The notes under the pieces are model-generated. The model saw only the letters and a list, made by a program, of their open reading frames with translations, searched no databases and was not told the origin of the DNA. From NCBI GenBank assembly GCA_027923965.1, contig AP026969.1:1860001-1924000 (forward strand): 64,000 nt of DNA, written 5' to 3'. Made by a program: the position numbers and the translations under genes. Positions 27,702 to 36,614 of the stretch are shown here, piece after piece. Origin of the DNA: Comamonadaceae bacterium OS-1 (GTDB lineage: Bacteria > Pseudomonadota > Gammaproteobacteria > Burkholderiales > Burkholderiaceae_C). Every line of letters begins with the position of its first letter. Position 1 is the first letter of the stretch.

Positions 27702-28441
27702 TGATTTTTTATAAATTGCGCCAACGTGGCGCGCAATTGCGGCCAGTCGCGTCCGGCGGCTTCTGGCGCACCGGCATGGCAGGCCTGCTCCAGCGCACGC
27801 GCCTGGGCGGCCAGCGCGGGCAGGTCGATGGTGAGCAGCACGGTCTTCAGGCTGTGCGCCACCCGCCGCAGGGTCTGCAGGTCGTGCCCGTGAGCGGCCA
27901 GGTCGCCCGCCGCCAAGTCGTGTGGGAACTGCGCCATGCAGGTGCTGCGGTAGAGGTGGAACAGCTCTGCATCGCCGCCAAAGTACTGGTCTATGGCCGC
28001 AGGCCGGGCACTGGCGGGTGCCGAGGCGGCCAGGGGGCTATGGGGGCCATTGGTGCTGTGGTCGCTGGCGTCGTCCAGGGCCTCCTGCACACACTGCTCC
28101 AGTGCGGCGACCGGGATGGGCTTTTCCAGCATGCGCCAGACCTGTAGCGGCGCGAGCTGCTGGCGGGCCTCGGGTGTCAGCCCGGCGCTGAGGACCACCA
28201 CTTTGGCGGTACCGCGCAAGGTCGGATGTTGTTGCAGGTGCAGCAGCAGGTCCACGCCCGAGGCTCCGGGCAGCATCAGATCGGTCAGGATCAGTTGCAC
28301 CGGCTGGGTCGCCAGGATCTGGAGCGCCGAGGCCACGCTGTCGCATTCCAGCACCTCCAGCGGCAGCAACTCCAGCGCCATGCAGACGAAGCGGCGCAGC
28401 ATCGGGTCGTCTTCCACCAGCAGCATGCGGGCCTGGGCCAT
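27683..28441 (-). CDS. Response regulator fused to histidine phosphotransfer (Hpt) domain
   Basis: 252 residues. An N-terminal receiver (RMLLVEDDPMLRRFV, phosphoacceptor Asp54 in LILTDLMLPG, Lys107 in LEKP) is joined by a Ser/Ala/Pro linker to an Hpt domain with the phosphorylatable His196 in LRRVAHSLKTV. Such proteins relay phosphate between a kinase/receiver pair and a downstream receiver. The start at 28441 lies two bases after the stop of the HTH-receiver gene, so they are cotranscribed. The last residues (NQGLVQH) fall in a GCTA repeat. Confidence 0.9.
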   Translation of the reverse strand: MAQARMLLVEDDPMLRRFVCMALELLPLEVLECDSVASALQILATQPVQLILTDLMLPGASGVDLLLHLQQHPTLRGTAKVVVLSAGLTPEARQQLAPLQVWRMLEKPIPVAALEQCVQEALDDASDHSTNGPHSPLAASAPASARPAAIDQYFGGDAELFHLYRSTCMAQFPHDLAAGDLAAHGHDLQTLRRVAHSLKTVLLTIDLPALAAQARALEQACHAGAPEAAGRDWPQLRATLAQFIKNQGLVQH

Positions 28442-28443
28442 GT

Positions 28444-29091
28444 TCAGACCCGTTGGGCAATTTGCTGCAGGCACTGCGCCAGGAGCGGCGGCAGTTGTGT
28501 CACCAGATGCGGCTTGTGCACTACCGGCACCCCGTCCAGGGCAAATGCATACGGTGCCAGCTCGCCGGGCTCCAGGGAGGTGATTACCACCACCTGCAGC
28601 CGCTCGAAAAGCGGGTGCGCGCGCAAGCCGGCCAGCAACGTGGCGCCGTCGATGCCGGGCAGCAGCAGATCCACCATCAGCACATCGGGCTGGAACTGCC
28701 CGGCCATGATGAGCCCGGCAATGCCGTCGTTGGCGGTGCGCAGGTCCACGTCGGGAAACTGCCGCCGCACCAGCAGTGTGACCAGATTCTGAAAGTGCAT
28801 CGAATCTTCAATCAGCAGCACCTTGATTTGCCCTTGCTGCCCGCCACCGGGCACGGCCGGCGGTACCGATACATCGGCAGCGTGTGGGCTGCGTCCCCCA
28901 TCCCGCCAACGCTGGACCGAATCGCGGGCGATGCGGCGGTGCCCTCCAGGGGTCTTCCAGGCTTCCAGCTCGCCCCGGTCCACCATGAGTTGCACCGAGC
29001 GCACCGCCAGGCCCAGCATGCGTGCCACCTCCAGGGTGGTGTAGTGGTCGTCGGTGGCCAGGGGCTGTGTTCGTAATAAGTCAGTAGACAT
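28444..29091 (-). CDS. Response regulator with N-terminal excisionase-type HTH
   Basis: 215 residues. Residues about 16-64 form a MerR/excisionase-like winged helix (HYTTLEVARMLGLAVRSVQ, LEAWKTPGGHRRI). Residues 88-200 form a receiver domain (KVLLIEDSMHFQNLV, Asp141 in VLMVDLLLPG, Lys193 in VVHKP). The order HTH then receiver is the reverse of most DNA-binding response regulators. It is divergent from the single-receiver gene and cotranscribed with the receiver-Hpt gene. Confidence 0.88.
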   Translation of the reverse strand: MSTDLLRTQPLATDDHYTTLEVARMLGLAVRSVQLMVDRGELEAWKTPGGHRRIARDSVQRWRDGGRSPHAADVSVPPAVPGGGQQGQIKVLLIEDSMHFQNLVTLLVRRQFPDVDLRTANDGIAGLIMAGQFQPDVLMVDLLLPGIDGATLLAGLRAHPLFERLQVVVITSLEPGELAPYAFALDGVPVVHKPHLVTQLPPLLAQCLQQIAQRV

Positions 29092-29209
29092 GGTGAAATT
29101 TTATCGAAACCATCAAATTGCGTTAAAAGTATCACTTACGTGAGGTATAGATGCAATATATGATAACCGTACGATTTAAATTATTATTTTTGGAAACAAA
29201 GAGTTAGAA
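29092..29209. promoter_or_regulatory. A+T-rich divergent promoter region of the signalling genes
   Basis: A 118-bp spacer between divergent starts, markedly A+T rich (for example GATTTAAATTATTATTTTTG), in contrast with the surrounding GC-rich genes. It should hold promoters for both the relay genes to the left and the receiver/HD-GYP/kinase unit to the right. No specific operator could be assigned. Confidence 0.5.
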
Positions 29210-29578
29210 ATGAAGAAAATACTGATTGTGGAAGACCACGCTGACATCCGCCGGTTGATCCGCATGACGTTGGAGTTCGAAGACTATGCAATTTTCGAGG
29301 CCACCGATGGCGAGCGGGGGCTGTTCATGGCGCAAGAGGTCAAGCCGGATCTGGTCTTGCTGGACGTGATGATGCCCGGTGCCATCGATGGCCTGGAGGT
29401 CTGCCGTCGCCTGAAGGCCCAGCCCAACCCGCCCCGCATCCTGTTGCTGACGGCGCGGGGCCGTAGCGAAGACCTGGCCGCCGGGGTGGCGGCCGGCTCC
29501 GACGTGTACCTGGTCAAACCCTTTAGCCCGCTGCAATTGATCGACACCATCGGCCAGCAGTGGCAGGAGGCGGCATGA
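29210..29578 (+). CDS. Single-domain response regulator
   Basis: 122 residues comprising only a receiver domain: MKKILIVEDHADIRRLI, phosphoacceptor Asp52 in LVLLDVMMPG, Thr81 region LLLTARG and Lys103 in YLVKPFSP. It opens a four-gene plus-strand unit; its stop overlaps the HD-GYP start as ATGA. Confidence 0.93.
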   Translation: MKKILIVEDHADIRRLIRMTLEFEDYAIFEATDGERGLFMAQEVKPDLVLLDVMMPGAIDGLEVCRRLKAQPNPPRILLLTARGRSEDLAAGVAAGSDVYLVKPFSPLQLIDTIGQQWQEAA

Positions 29579-30357
29579 CTACCGCTTCCACCCTGGACCA
29601 AGGCGATGGCAACAGCTTTTCTGAAGCTGCAAGCCAGCAGATGGAGCGCCTGGTCGCGGACTTTGGCCGCATGTACCGCGAGCGCAATGAAGCGCTGGAC
29701 GAGGTGGCCCGCGCCCACCACGATGTCTTGTTTCGCTTGGCGATGGCCGCCGAGCTCAAAGACGACGACACCGGGGTGCACATCATCCGCATCGGTTTTT
29801 TGTCCGAAGTACTGGCCTTGCTGCTGGGGCAAACCAAGGCGATGGCCCGCATGCTGCGCAAGGCCGCGCCCATGCACGATATCGGCAAGATTGGTATCCC
29901 GGACCAGGTACTGAAGAAGCCGGGCTCTTTCTCGCCGCAGGAGCGCAGCACCATGAACCAGCATCCGGCCATGGGGGCCGAGCTGCTGGGCCGTTCGCGC
30001 ATTCCTTTGTTCCAGATGGCGGCCGAGGTGGCCTTGTCGCACCACGAGCGGTGGGACGGCACGGGCTACCCCTCGCAGCTCAGCGGCGAGGCCATTCCGC
30101 TGTCCGGGCGGATTGTGGCGGTGGTGGATTTTTTTGATGCGCTGACCATGGACCGCTGCTACCGTCCGGCATTTGCCGATGCCACCGCCCTGGCCATGCT
30201 GACCGAGCAGCGGGGCCTGGCCTTTGACCCCCACATCGTGGACGTGTTTCTGGCCAATGCCCAGACCCTGATTGGCTTGCGCGAACGGGTCAACCAGGCC
30301 CACCCTACCTTCAACGACCTGGTCGAGATCGACGGATGGGGATCGGAATGCGCCTGA
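29575..30357 (+). CDS. HD-GYP domain phosphodiesterase
   Basis: 260 residues from the ATG overlapping the previous stop. A short helical N-terminus precedes the HD-GYP domain, with HDIGKIGIPD (His101-Asp102), HHERWDGTGYP (GYP at 164-166) and VVDFFDALTMDRCYR. Family members hydrolyse cyclic di-GMP. Since the neighbour is a lone receiver, the two probably act as a split version of the common receiver-HD-GYP protein. Confidence 0.92.
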   Translation: MTTASTLDQGDGNSFSEAASQQMERLVADFGRMYRERNEALDEVARAHHDVLFRLAMAAELKDDDTGVHIIRIGFLSEVLALLLGQTKAMARMLRKAAPMHDIGKIGIPDQVLKKPGSFSPQERSTMNQHPAMGAELLGRSRIPLFQMAAEVALSHHERWDGTGYPSQLSGEAIPLSGRIVAVVDFFDALTMDRCYRPAFADATALAMLTEQRGLAFDPHIVDVFLANAQTLIGLRERVNQAHPTFNDLVEIDGWGSECA

Positions 30358-31172
30358 ACCTGGGCCGTGGCCTGCGCGGCGCGCTGGCCCTGCTGGCGCT
30401 GTGCGGGGGCATCGCCTCCGGCACAGCCGGGGAGGTGGCCGAGCAGGTGAAAGCCCGCGGTACGCTGCGGGTGTGCATCTGGCCCGACTACTACGGTGTG
30501 AGCCACCGCAACCCCAACACCCGGCAGCTGGAAGGGATCGACATCGACCTGTCCGCCGAGCTGGCGCGCGACCTGCAGCTCAAGCTGCAGTATGTCGACT
30601 CGTCTTTTTCCACGCTGGTGGATGACCTGAATGCCAGGCGGTGCGACGTGGCAATGTTTGCCGTGGGCATGCTGGCGCAACGGCTGCAGCAAATCCGGTT
30701 TTCGCGGCCCTATCTGCAAAGCGACATCTACGCCATGACCACCAAAAGCAACCGGTTGGTCCGGCAATGGGCAGACATCGACCGACCCGGTGTGCTGGTG
30801 GGGGTGCAGGCGGGAACCTTCATGGAGCCCATCATGCGGGCCCAGTTGCAGCAGGCGCAGATGGTGGTGGTCAAGCCACCGGCCACGCGGGAGCGGGAAC
30901 TGGAGGCGGGCCGTATCGATGTTTTCATGACCGACTACCCCTACAGCCGACGCCTGCTCGACAACGCCGACTGGGCCCGCCTGTTGACACCCCCGGCACC
31001 CTTCAGCGTGCTGCCTTACGGCTATGCGGTCAAGCTGGGAGACGACGCGTGGTGGGGCCAGATCGATGCCTTTGTGGCCCGCATCCAGCGCGATGGCCGC
31101 TTGGCCAGCGCAGCGAAGCGCCATGGTCTGTCGGCCATTGTGGTGCGCGATGGCCGCGGTCCCGAAAACTGA
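30348..31172 (+). CDS. Periplasmic solute-binding protein, family 3 type
   Basis: About 274 residues with signal peptide RGLRGALALLALCGGIASGTAG. The fold resembles amino-acid-type binding proteins: VKARGTLRVCIWPDYYGVSHRN, LEGIDIDLSAELARDL, DVAMFAVGMLAQRLQQIRFSRPY. The start overlaps the end of the HD-GYP gene; ATG at 30336 is an alternative. No permease or ATPase is adjacent. It stands directly before a membrane histidine kinase, so it probably presents a ligand to that sensor rather than to a transporter. Confidence 0.85.
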   Translation: MRLNLGRGLRGALALLALCGGIASGTAGEVAEQVKARGTLRVCIWPDYYGVSHRNPNTRQLEGIDIDLSAELARDLQLKLQYVDSSFSTLVDDLNARRCDVAMFAVGMLAQRLQQIRFSRPYLQSDIYAMTTKSNRLVRQWADIDRPGVLVGVQAGTFMEPIMRAQLQQAQMVVVKPPATRERELEAGRIDVFMTDYPYSRRLLDNADWARLLTPPAPFSVLPYGYAVKLGDDAWWGQIDAFVARIQRDGRLASAAKRHGLSAIVVRDGRGPEN

Positions 31173-31177
31173 ACGCC

Positions 31178-33682
31178 ATGCCCAACGCCAACCTTTCCCG
31201 CCTGCTGAGCAACCGCATTTCCAGTGCGGCTGCGCTGGCTGCCGGCATTTTGCTGGTCCTGGTGACTTTGGGGGCCGTAGCCTTGCTGGGTTGGCACGAA
31301 TACCAGGTGACGCTGCGCGAAGACAGCGCCCGCGGCGAACTGCAGGCCCGTGTGCTGGAAGACCATGCGACCCGCTCCTTTGAAGCCGTTTCCGTGGCCT
31401 TGACCTACCTGTCCAGGGATCTGGTCCGGTCTGACATTTTGGGTGGTTCGGTGCGCGCCGATGCCCTGTTGTCGCAAGCCTTGGTGGGGCTGCCGTTTGT
31501 GCGCGAAATCGCTGTGCTGGATGCTTCGGGCTCTGTCCAGGCCAGTTCCTTGGCCGCAGACATCGGTGTGCGCGTGGGGATGGGCCGGCTTGGCGCTTTG
31601 CCCGCGGCGGACCAGGACAAGATCGGACCGTTCGAGGCCGGTCGCAGCCTGGCCGCATTGGCGGCGGGCGGCAAGCCCGCCCAGGCCAGCCTCGGTTTCA
31701 TCACCGTCATCCGCGCTTTTGCCTCCCGGGGCGGTCCCAACTACTATTTGGTGGCCTTGGTCAATCCGGATTTTTTCGCCAACTTTCAGCTGCTCACCCT
31801 GAACAACGACCAGAGCAGCGCCTACCTGCTGGACTTTCAGGGCCATCTGCTGGCCAGCAGCGGCCCTGCGGCGGGCGCGGCGGGGAGCAGTATGGCGCAA
31901 CACCCGGTGTTTGTGGCCTATTTGCCTGCCAAGGAGCATGACAGCTATGTGGGCACCGGGGCGGTGCACGACACACAGGTGGTGGCGTTTCGCCTGTCCA
32001 GATCGCGGCCCCTGGTGGTGGTGGTCGAGCAGCCCTATGCCAACAGCGTGTGGCGCTGGTTCATGTCGATGCGCTGGTTCGCGGCGGCGGGCCTGGCCAT
32101 GGCGGTTTTGCTGGTGTGTTTGACGGTGGTGGTGCGGCGTGGCCTGCGGGCCCGCGTGGCGGTAGATGCACAGCTTACCGCGGCCCGGCTGGACCTGGTG
32201 CACCGCGAGCACGAACTGCGTGTGTTGCTCCGGAGCGTGCAGGAGCTGATCTTTCGCACCGACAGCCAGGGTGCCATCACCTTCATCAATGACCGCTGGA
32301 CGGCATTGCGCGGACACAGCCTGGACCCGGCGGCCCGCCCGTCCCTGGCGCAGCTGGTGGAGCCGACCGACCGGGATGCCGTCGCCGCCCTGTTTGCATT
32401 GCAGGACGGCGTGGCCGTCCGTTTGGCCACCGCCCATCTGCGCGCTGCCGACGGGCAGTTGCACCGGTTTGACTTCACGGTGGTGCCGCTGCGCGATAAC
32501 GAGGAGATTGTGGGATTTGCCGGCAGTGCGGTCGATGTGACCCAGCGTTTTGCCGCCGAACAGGCCCTGCAGCACCAGCTGGGCTTTGCCGCCTCGCTGT
32601 TGGAAATCAGCCCGACACCCGTGGCCACCATCAATGCACGCGGGCACTACACCAGCGTCAACCATGCCTGGGAAGAGTTCATGGGCTTGCGCCGCGAACA
32701 GGTGATTGGCAAACCCGGTGTCGCTTTCATGGCGGTGGCCGACGCGGACCACCACGCCAAGGGAGACGCCCAACTGTGGCGCACCGGTGGCACCTTGCGT
32801 TACGAGCTCAAACTCAAGCACGGCGACGGCTCGCGGAGGGATGTGGTGGTGACCAAGGTGCTGTTGCCCGGCGCCGAGTTGGGGGCCAGCCTGCTCAGCA
32901 ACATGGTGGATGTGAGCGAATTTCGGATGGCCGAGCGCGCCAAGGACGAAGCCCGGGTGGCCGCAGAAGAGTCGTCGCGGGCCAAGTCCGAGTTTATTGC
33001 CAACATCAGCCACGAGCTGCGAACGCCGTTGCAGTCCATCCTGGGCTTTTCAGAACTGGGCATGGTGCGGGGCCGAGATCAGCCCAAGCTGCAGAGCATG
33101 TTCAGCGACATCCACGCCTCGGGCGGGCGCATGCTGGCCCTGGTCAACGATTTGCTGGACGTGGCCAAGATCGAGAGCTCGGTCGGAGCCATCACGCTGG
33201 AACGCGCCGACCTGCGGGGCCTGGTACAGGGAGTGCTGCACGAACTCAGCCCCTTACTGGACGGCAAACACATCCAGTTGCTGTGCCAGCTGGGTCGACA
33301 GCCCTTGATTGCCAAGGTCGATCCCACGCGCTTTCAGCAGGTGGTGCGCAACATTGTGGCCAATGCCATCAAAGTGTCTCCACCCGGTGCCGAAATCGCG
33401 GTGGAGGCGTACACCACCAATGACCGGCGGATCTGCGTCCGGGTGCGCGACCACGGCACCGGTGTGCCCACCGCCGAGCTGGAGAAAATTTTTGAAGCCT
33501 TTGTGCAGTCCAGCACCAGCAAGGACGGCTCGGGCGGCACCGGTCTGGGCCTGGCGATCTGCAAAAAGATCATCGATGCCCATAGCGGCAGCATCGTGGC
33601 AGAGAACATGCCCGATGGGGGCGCGGTGTTCTCCATCTTTTTGCCCGCACGCCACAGCCTGCACGCAGAAACCACGTTTTAG
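31178..33682 (+). CDS. Membrane sensor histidine kinase with two PAS domains
   Basis: 834 residues from ATG 31178. TM1 is near residues 16-40, followed by a periplasmic dCACHE-like sensor to about residue 285 and TM2 (WFAAAGLAMAVLLVCLTVVV). Two PAS domains follow (HELRVLLRSVQELIFRTDSQG; FAASLLEISPTPVATINARG), then HisKA with His612 in FIANISHELRTPLQSILG and a complete HATPase domain (DHGTGVP, GGTGLGLAICKKI). There is no receiver domain of its own. Phosphate could pass to the Asp52 receiver and the receiver-Hpt protein of this island. Confidence 0.93.
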   Translation: MPNANLSRLLSNRISSAAALAAGILLVLVTLGAVALLGWHEYQVTLREDSARGELQARVLEDHATRSFEAVSVALTYLSRDLVRSDILGGSVRADALLSQALVGLPFVREIAVLDASGSVQASSLAADIGVRVGMGRLGALPAADQDKIGPFEAGRSLAALAAGGKPAQASLGFITVIRAFASRGGPNYYLVALVNPDFFANFQLLTLNNDQSSAYLLDFQGHLLASSGPAAGAAGSSMAQHPVFVAYLPAKEHDSYVGTGAVHDTQVVAFRLSRSRPLVVVVEQPYANSVWRWFMSMRWFAAAGLAMAVLLVCLTVVVRRGLRARVAVDAQLTAARLDLVHREHELRVLLRSVQELIFRTDSQGAITFINDRWTALRGHSLDPAARPSLAQLVEPTDRDAVAALFALQDGVAVRLATAHLRAADGQLHRFDFTVVPLRDNEEIVGFAGSAVDVTQRFAAEQALQHQLGFAASLLEISPTPVATINARGHYTSVNHAWEEFMGLRREQVIGKPGVAFMAVADADHHAKGDAQLWRTGGTLRYELKLKHGDGSRRDVVVTKVLLPGAELGASLLSNMVDVSEFRMAERAKDEARVAAEESSRAKSEFIANISHELRTPLQSILGFSELGMVRGRDQPKLQSMFSDIHASGGRMLALVNDLLDVAKIESSVGAITLERADLRGLVQGVLHELSPLLDGKHIQLLCQLGRQPLIAKVDPTRFQQVVRNIVANAIKVSPPGAEIAVEAYTTNDRRICVRVRDHGTGVPTAELEKIFEAFVQSSTSKDGSGGTGLGLAICKKIIDAHSGSIVAENMPDGGAVFSIFLPARHSLHAETTF

Positions 33683-33696
33683 CCTGGCACCGGATT

Positions 33697-33744
33697 GCTA
33701 TAAAAAATAGAGCTACTCGTGCTTATCCCACAAGCACAAGGGCT
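33697..33744 (+). repeat. GCTA dispersed repeat, copy 7
   Basis: GCTATAAAAAATAGAGCTAC, TCGTGCTTATCCC, ACAAGCACAAGGGCTC. It lies between the convergent kinase and ABC ATPase genes and can form a GTGCTT/AAGCAC hairpin. Confidence 0.8.
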
Positions 33745-34397
33745 CAAAAAGAGGTAGATATTCCGTCGGCGCTGAGACGCAGCACCCGGTCGGCCCGCGC
33801 TGCCGCCGCTTGCGAATGCGTCACCAGCACCAGGGCTGCGCCTTCGGACCGGGTTTGCGCCAGCAGCGCGTCCATCACCGTGGCCGCCGTGGTCGGGTCG
33901 AGGTTGCCGGTGGGCTCATCGGCCAGCAGCAGGGCCGGGCGGTGCACCAGGGCGCGGGCGATGGCTACGCGCTGGAGCTGACCGCCGCTGAGCTGCTGGG
34001 GCAGGCGGGCCCCCAAACCTGCCAGGCCTACCGCTGCCAGCAGACTCTGCACGCGGGCGCTGTCGGGCTGGCCCAGCAACATTAACGGCAAGGCCACGTT
34101 TTGGGCCACGTCCAGGTGCGGCAAGACGTGGAAAGCCTGGAACACAAAGCCCACCTGCTTGCGCCTTAGCAGGGCGCGCTGGTCGTCGCTGAGGCCGCCC
34201 AGGTCCACGCCGCCAATATGCACCGTGCCGCTATCCCAGCTGTCCAGCCCGGCCATGCAGTTGAGCAGGGTGGATTTGCCCACGCCGGACTCGCCGACGA
34301 TGGCCACAAATTCACCGGGCTGAACGTGCAGTGATACGTTGCCGAACACTGTGCTGTCACCGTAGCGTTTGCCCAGGTTGGCGATGCGCAGGCTCAT
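33744..34397 (-). CDS. ABC transporter ATP-binding protein, LolD/MacB type
   Basis: 217 residues. Walker A GESGVGKS (35-42), signature [14 protein letters not shown] from 136, Walker [14 protein letters not shown], and the LolD-like block [25 protein letters not shown]. It has no membrane part and needs an FtsX-like permease. The only one in the window is at 20685-23228, 10.5 kb downstream on the same strand. Its start overlaps the miaA stop as ATGA, so it is read from the mutL-miaA operon. Confidence 0.9.
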   Translation of the reverse strand: MSLRIANLGKRYGDSTVFGNVSLHVQPGEFVAIVGESGVGKSTLLNCMAGLDSWDSGTVHIGGVDLGGLSDDQRALLRRKQVGFVFQAFHVLPHLDVAQNVALPLMLLGQPDSARVQSLLAAVGLAGLGARLPQQLSGGQLQRVAIARALVHRPALLLADEPTGNLDPTTAATVMDALLAQTRSEGAALVLVTHSQAAAARADRVLRLSADGISTSF

Positions 34398-35338
34398 GTG
34401 GAGGGCGCTACCAAAGACAGCACTTTTTGCAGCGCATCCGGTGCGTCGCAGGCGACGATGTGGCGCTGTGGCATGGAGCGCAGCCAGGTGATCTGGCGCT
34501 TGGCGAGCTGGCGGGTGGCGAAGATGCCGCGGTCGCGCAGCTCGTCCATAGGCAAGGTGCCGTCCAGGGCCTCCCAGGCCTGGCGGTAGCCGACGCAGCG
34601 CATGCTGGGCAGGTCGGGGTTTAGATCGCCACGGGCGCGCAGCTTCACCACCTCGTCCAGGAAGCCGTCCGCCAGCATCTGGTCAAAGCGCAAGGCGATA
34701 CGTTCGTGCAGCCAGGCGCGGTCTTCGGGTTCTAAGGAAATAAGGGTGGTAGCGCTTATTCTGCGGGCGGTGGAAGCTACTTCTTTTGTAGCATGGAAAC
34801 TGGACAAGGGCTGGCCTGAGGCGCGGTAGACCTCTAGCGCGCGCTGGATGCGCTGGGTGTCCATGGGTTGCAAGCGGGCGGCGGTGGGCGCATCGACCCG
34901 CGCCAGCTGGGCGTGCATGGCGGGCCAGCCCTGGGCGGCGGCTTCGGCTTCGATGGCGGCGCGGATGGCGGGGTCGGCACCGGGCATGGGGTCGATGCCG
35001 TCGAACAGCGCCTTGAAATACAGCATGGTGCCGCCCACCAGCAGCGGCAGGCGGCCCCGGCTGTGGATGTCGGCCAGCAAAGCCTCGGCATCGCGCACAA
35101 ATTCGGCAGCGCTGTAGGCTTGCAGGGGGTCGCGGATGTTGATGAGGTGGTGCGGTACCAGGGCCAGCTCGGCGGCGCTGGGTTTGGCGGTACCAATGTC
35201 CATGCCTTGGTAGACCAGGGCCGAATCGACACTGATGATTTCCACCGGCCAGCGTTGGGCAATGGCCAGAGCCGCCGCGGTTTTCCCGGACGCGGTGGGC
35301 CCGGCCAGGGCGATACAGCGCGGCAGAGGTGTCGCCAC
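34394..35338 (-). CDS. miaA: tRNA dimethylallyltransferase
   Basis: Adds the dimethylallyl group to A37 of UNN-reading tRNAs. The P-loop GPTASGKT is at 13-20; [20 protein letters not shown] and [10 protein letters not shown] are conserved. GTG at 35338, overlapping the upstream stop as TAGTG, gives the typical start [19 protein letters not shown] (314 residues); a GTG at 35356 is also in frame. Residues about 183-199 ([17 protein letters not shown]) come from a GCTA repeat. Confidence 0.95.
   Translation of the reverse strand: MATPLPRCIALAGPTASGKTAAALAIAQRWPVEIISVDSALVYQGMDIGTAKPSAAELALVPHHLINIRDPLQAYSAAEFVRDAEALLADIHSRGRLPLLVGGTMLYFKALFDGIDPMPGADPAIRAAIEAEAAAQGWPAMHAQLARVDAPTAARLQPMDTQRIQRALEVYRASGQPLSSFHATKEVASTARRISATTLISLEPEDRAWLHERIALRFDQMLADGFLDEVVKLRARGDLNPDLPSMRCVGYRQAWEALDGTLPMDELRDRGIFATRQLAKRQITWLRSMPQRHIVACDAPDALQKVLSLVAPST
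34745..34792 (-). repeat. GCTA dispersed repeat, copy 8 (inside miaA)
   Basis: On the minus strand: GCTACAAAAGAAGTAGCTTC, then CACCGCC, ending AATAAGCGCTACC. It is in the same orientation as miaA and in frame. Confidence 0.75.
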
Positions 35339-36534
35339 TACAGGAACGTGAAGCACAGAAGCGCCGGCAGCGGTGCCTTGAGCCGCGTGAATCGGTTGGG
35401 TGGTGTCAAGCGGGCCAACAGGCTCTTGGTGCTGTCGACCAGAGCGCTGTAGGCGGCATAGGTTGAAAACATCAGGCGGTTAGACCAGGTTTTCTTGTAC
35501 AAAAATACATGGCCGCGCAGCGTCGGTACATTGGCCGATTGGTGGGAATGCTCTGGGGTGCCATAGCCGTAGTCGATGAGCGATATCTTCAAATTGTCAA
35601 TCATGTCTTCAATCGCCAGGTGCAAAATGGATGTCCCTGGCGAATATTCGGCCATATCCTGGTTGTACAGAATATTGTGGATATGGTAGGTGGCCTCTGA
35701 TTGAATACCGATAATCACTGCGCAGGGAATTCCACCGCATTTCAGAATATAGCTGAGTTTGATTTTCTTGCGGGCTAAATCGGTAAACTGGTCTTCATTG
35801 AGAAAACTCTTCAGAATATGCGAAGACACAAGATTTTTGATGGCTGCCACCAACTCTGGAACCTGCTCAGGCCTGTCGACGCGCTCCAGTTGCAGCGGGC
35901 CGGCGTTTTTTTCCAATAGCTTGAGTTGTCGGTTAAGGTTATAGCGCTTTTTGGCCTTGAAATGGCCGAGGTAGGCGCTGAAGCTTTCAGGCAGTGGTGT
36001 GGTATGGCAGGCACGCCAGCCGTCTTTGACAAAAAATCCGTATTGTTTACGGATGCTTTTGGAATTGAGCAGGTGGTGGTAGAAATCGCTGTCTTTGGGC
36101 AGCGACTGCATGGCCAGGGTATTTTTGGTCGGGAAACTCTTGAAAATAAAATCCACCAGCGCATCGAGTAACTCAGGATTTTCGATGGCCATGGGGATAC
36201 TGCCCAACAGCGCCACCGTTCGCAGGTGCAAATACAGCAAGGTATAGGTGCCAATATTCAAGGGCAGCGACCGCCTGCCAGTGCGCAGCGGCAGGATGGC
36301 CATCACCTCCTGGCTATGCGCATTTTTGGCAACCACCAGTTCCTGGCTATTGGCCTTGCTGGGGTTTTGGGAGATGAAGGCAAAGTATTCCGGCGTTTGG
36401 AAGACCTTTTCGGGGCTTTTGCTATCGGCCAGCAGTCTTGCCCAAGCCCGCTGGATGGAAGGGTCCATGGCACCCGCCGAAACCAGTTCGGTGCTGAAAT
36501 GCGTGTTAACCGGTGAGTGGGGCGAAATCTGCAT
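35338..36534 (-). CDS. GNAT/CelD-like acyltransferase (FemAB fold)
   Basis: 398 residues from ATG 36534 (the frame is open to 36615). The C-terminal half carries features of the BcsL/CelD-type acetyltransferase family: [63 protein letters not shown] and [12 protein letters not shown]. Related proteins modify exopolysaccharide or capsule precursors. The gene is visibly more A+T rich than mutL and miaA around it, suggesting acquisition. It follows a CapA-like gene, consistent with a polymer-modifying role. Confidence 0.78.
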   Translation of the reverse strand: MQISPHSPVNTHFSTELVSAGAMDPSIQRAWARLLADSKSPEKVFQTPEYFAFISQNPSKANSQELVVAKNAHSQEVMAILPLRTGRRSLPLNIGTYTLLYLHLRTVALLGSIPMAIENPELLDALVDFIFKSFPTKNTLAMQSLPKDSDFYHHLLNSKSIRKQYGFFVKDGWRACHTTPLPESFSAYLGHFKAKKRYNLNRQLKLLEKNAGPLQLERVDRPEQVPELVAAIKNLVSSHILKSFLNEDQFTDLARKKIKLSYILKCGGIPCAVIIGIQSEATYHIHNILYNQDMAEYSPGTSILHLAIEDMIDNLKISLIDYGYGTPEHSHQSANVPTLRGHVFLYKKTWSNRLMFSTYAAYSALVDSTKSLLARLTPPNRFTRLKAPLPALLCFTFL

Positions 36535-36614
36535 GCGTTTGATTGTGTGGCTGTTGAGGTCCGCGAAACGCTTGGGAATAAGACTATATCGAATATATTT
36601 ATTGTATACAGGCA

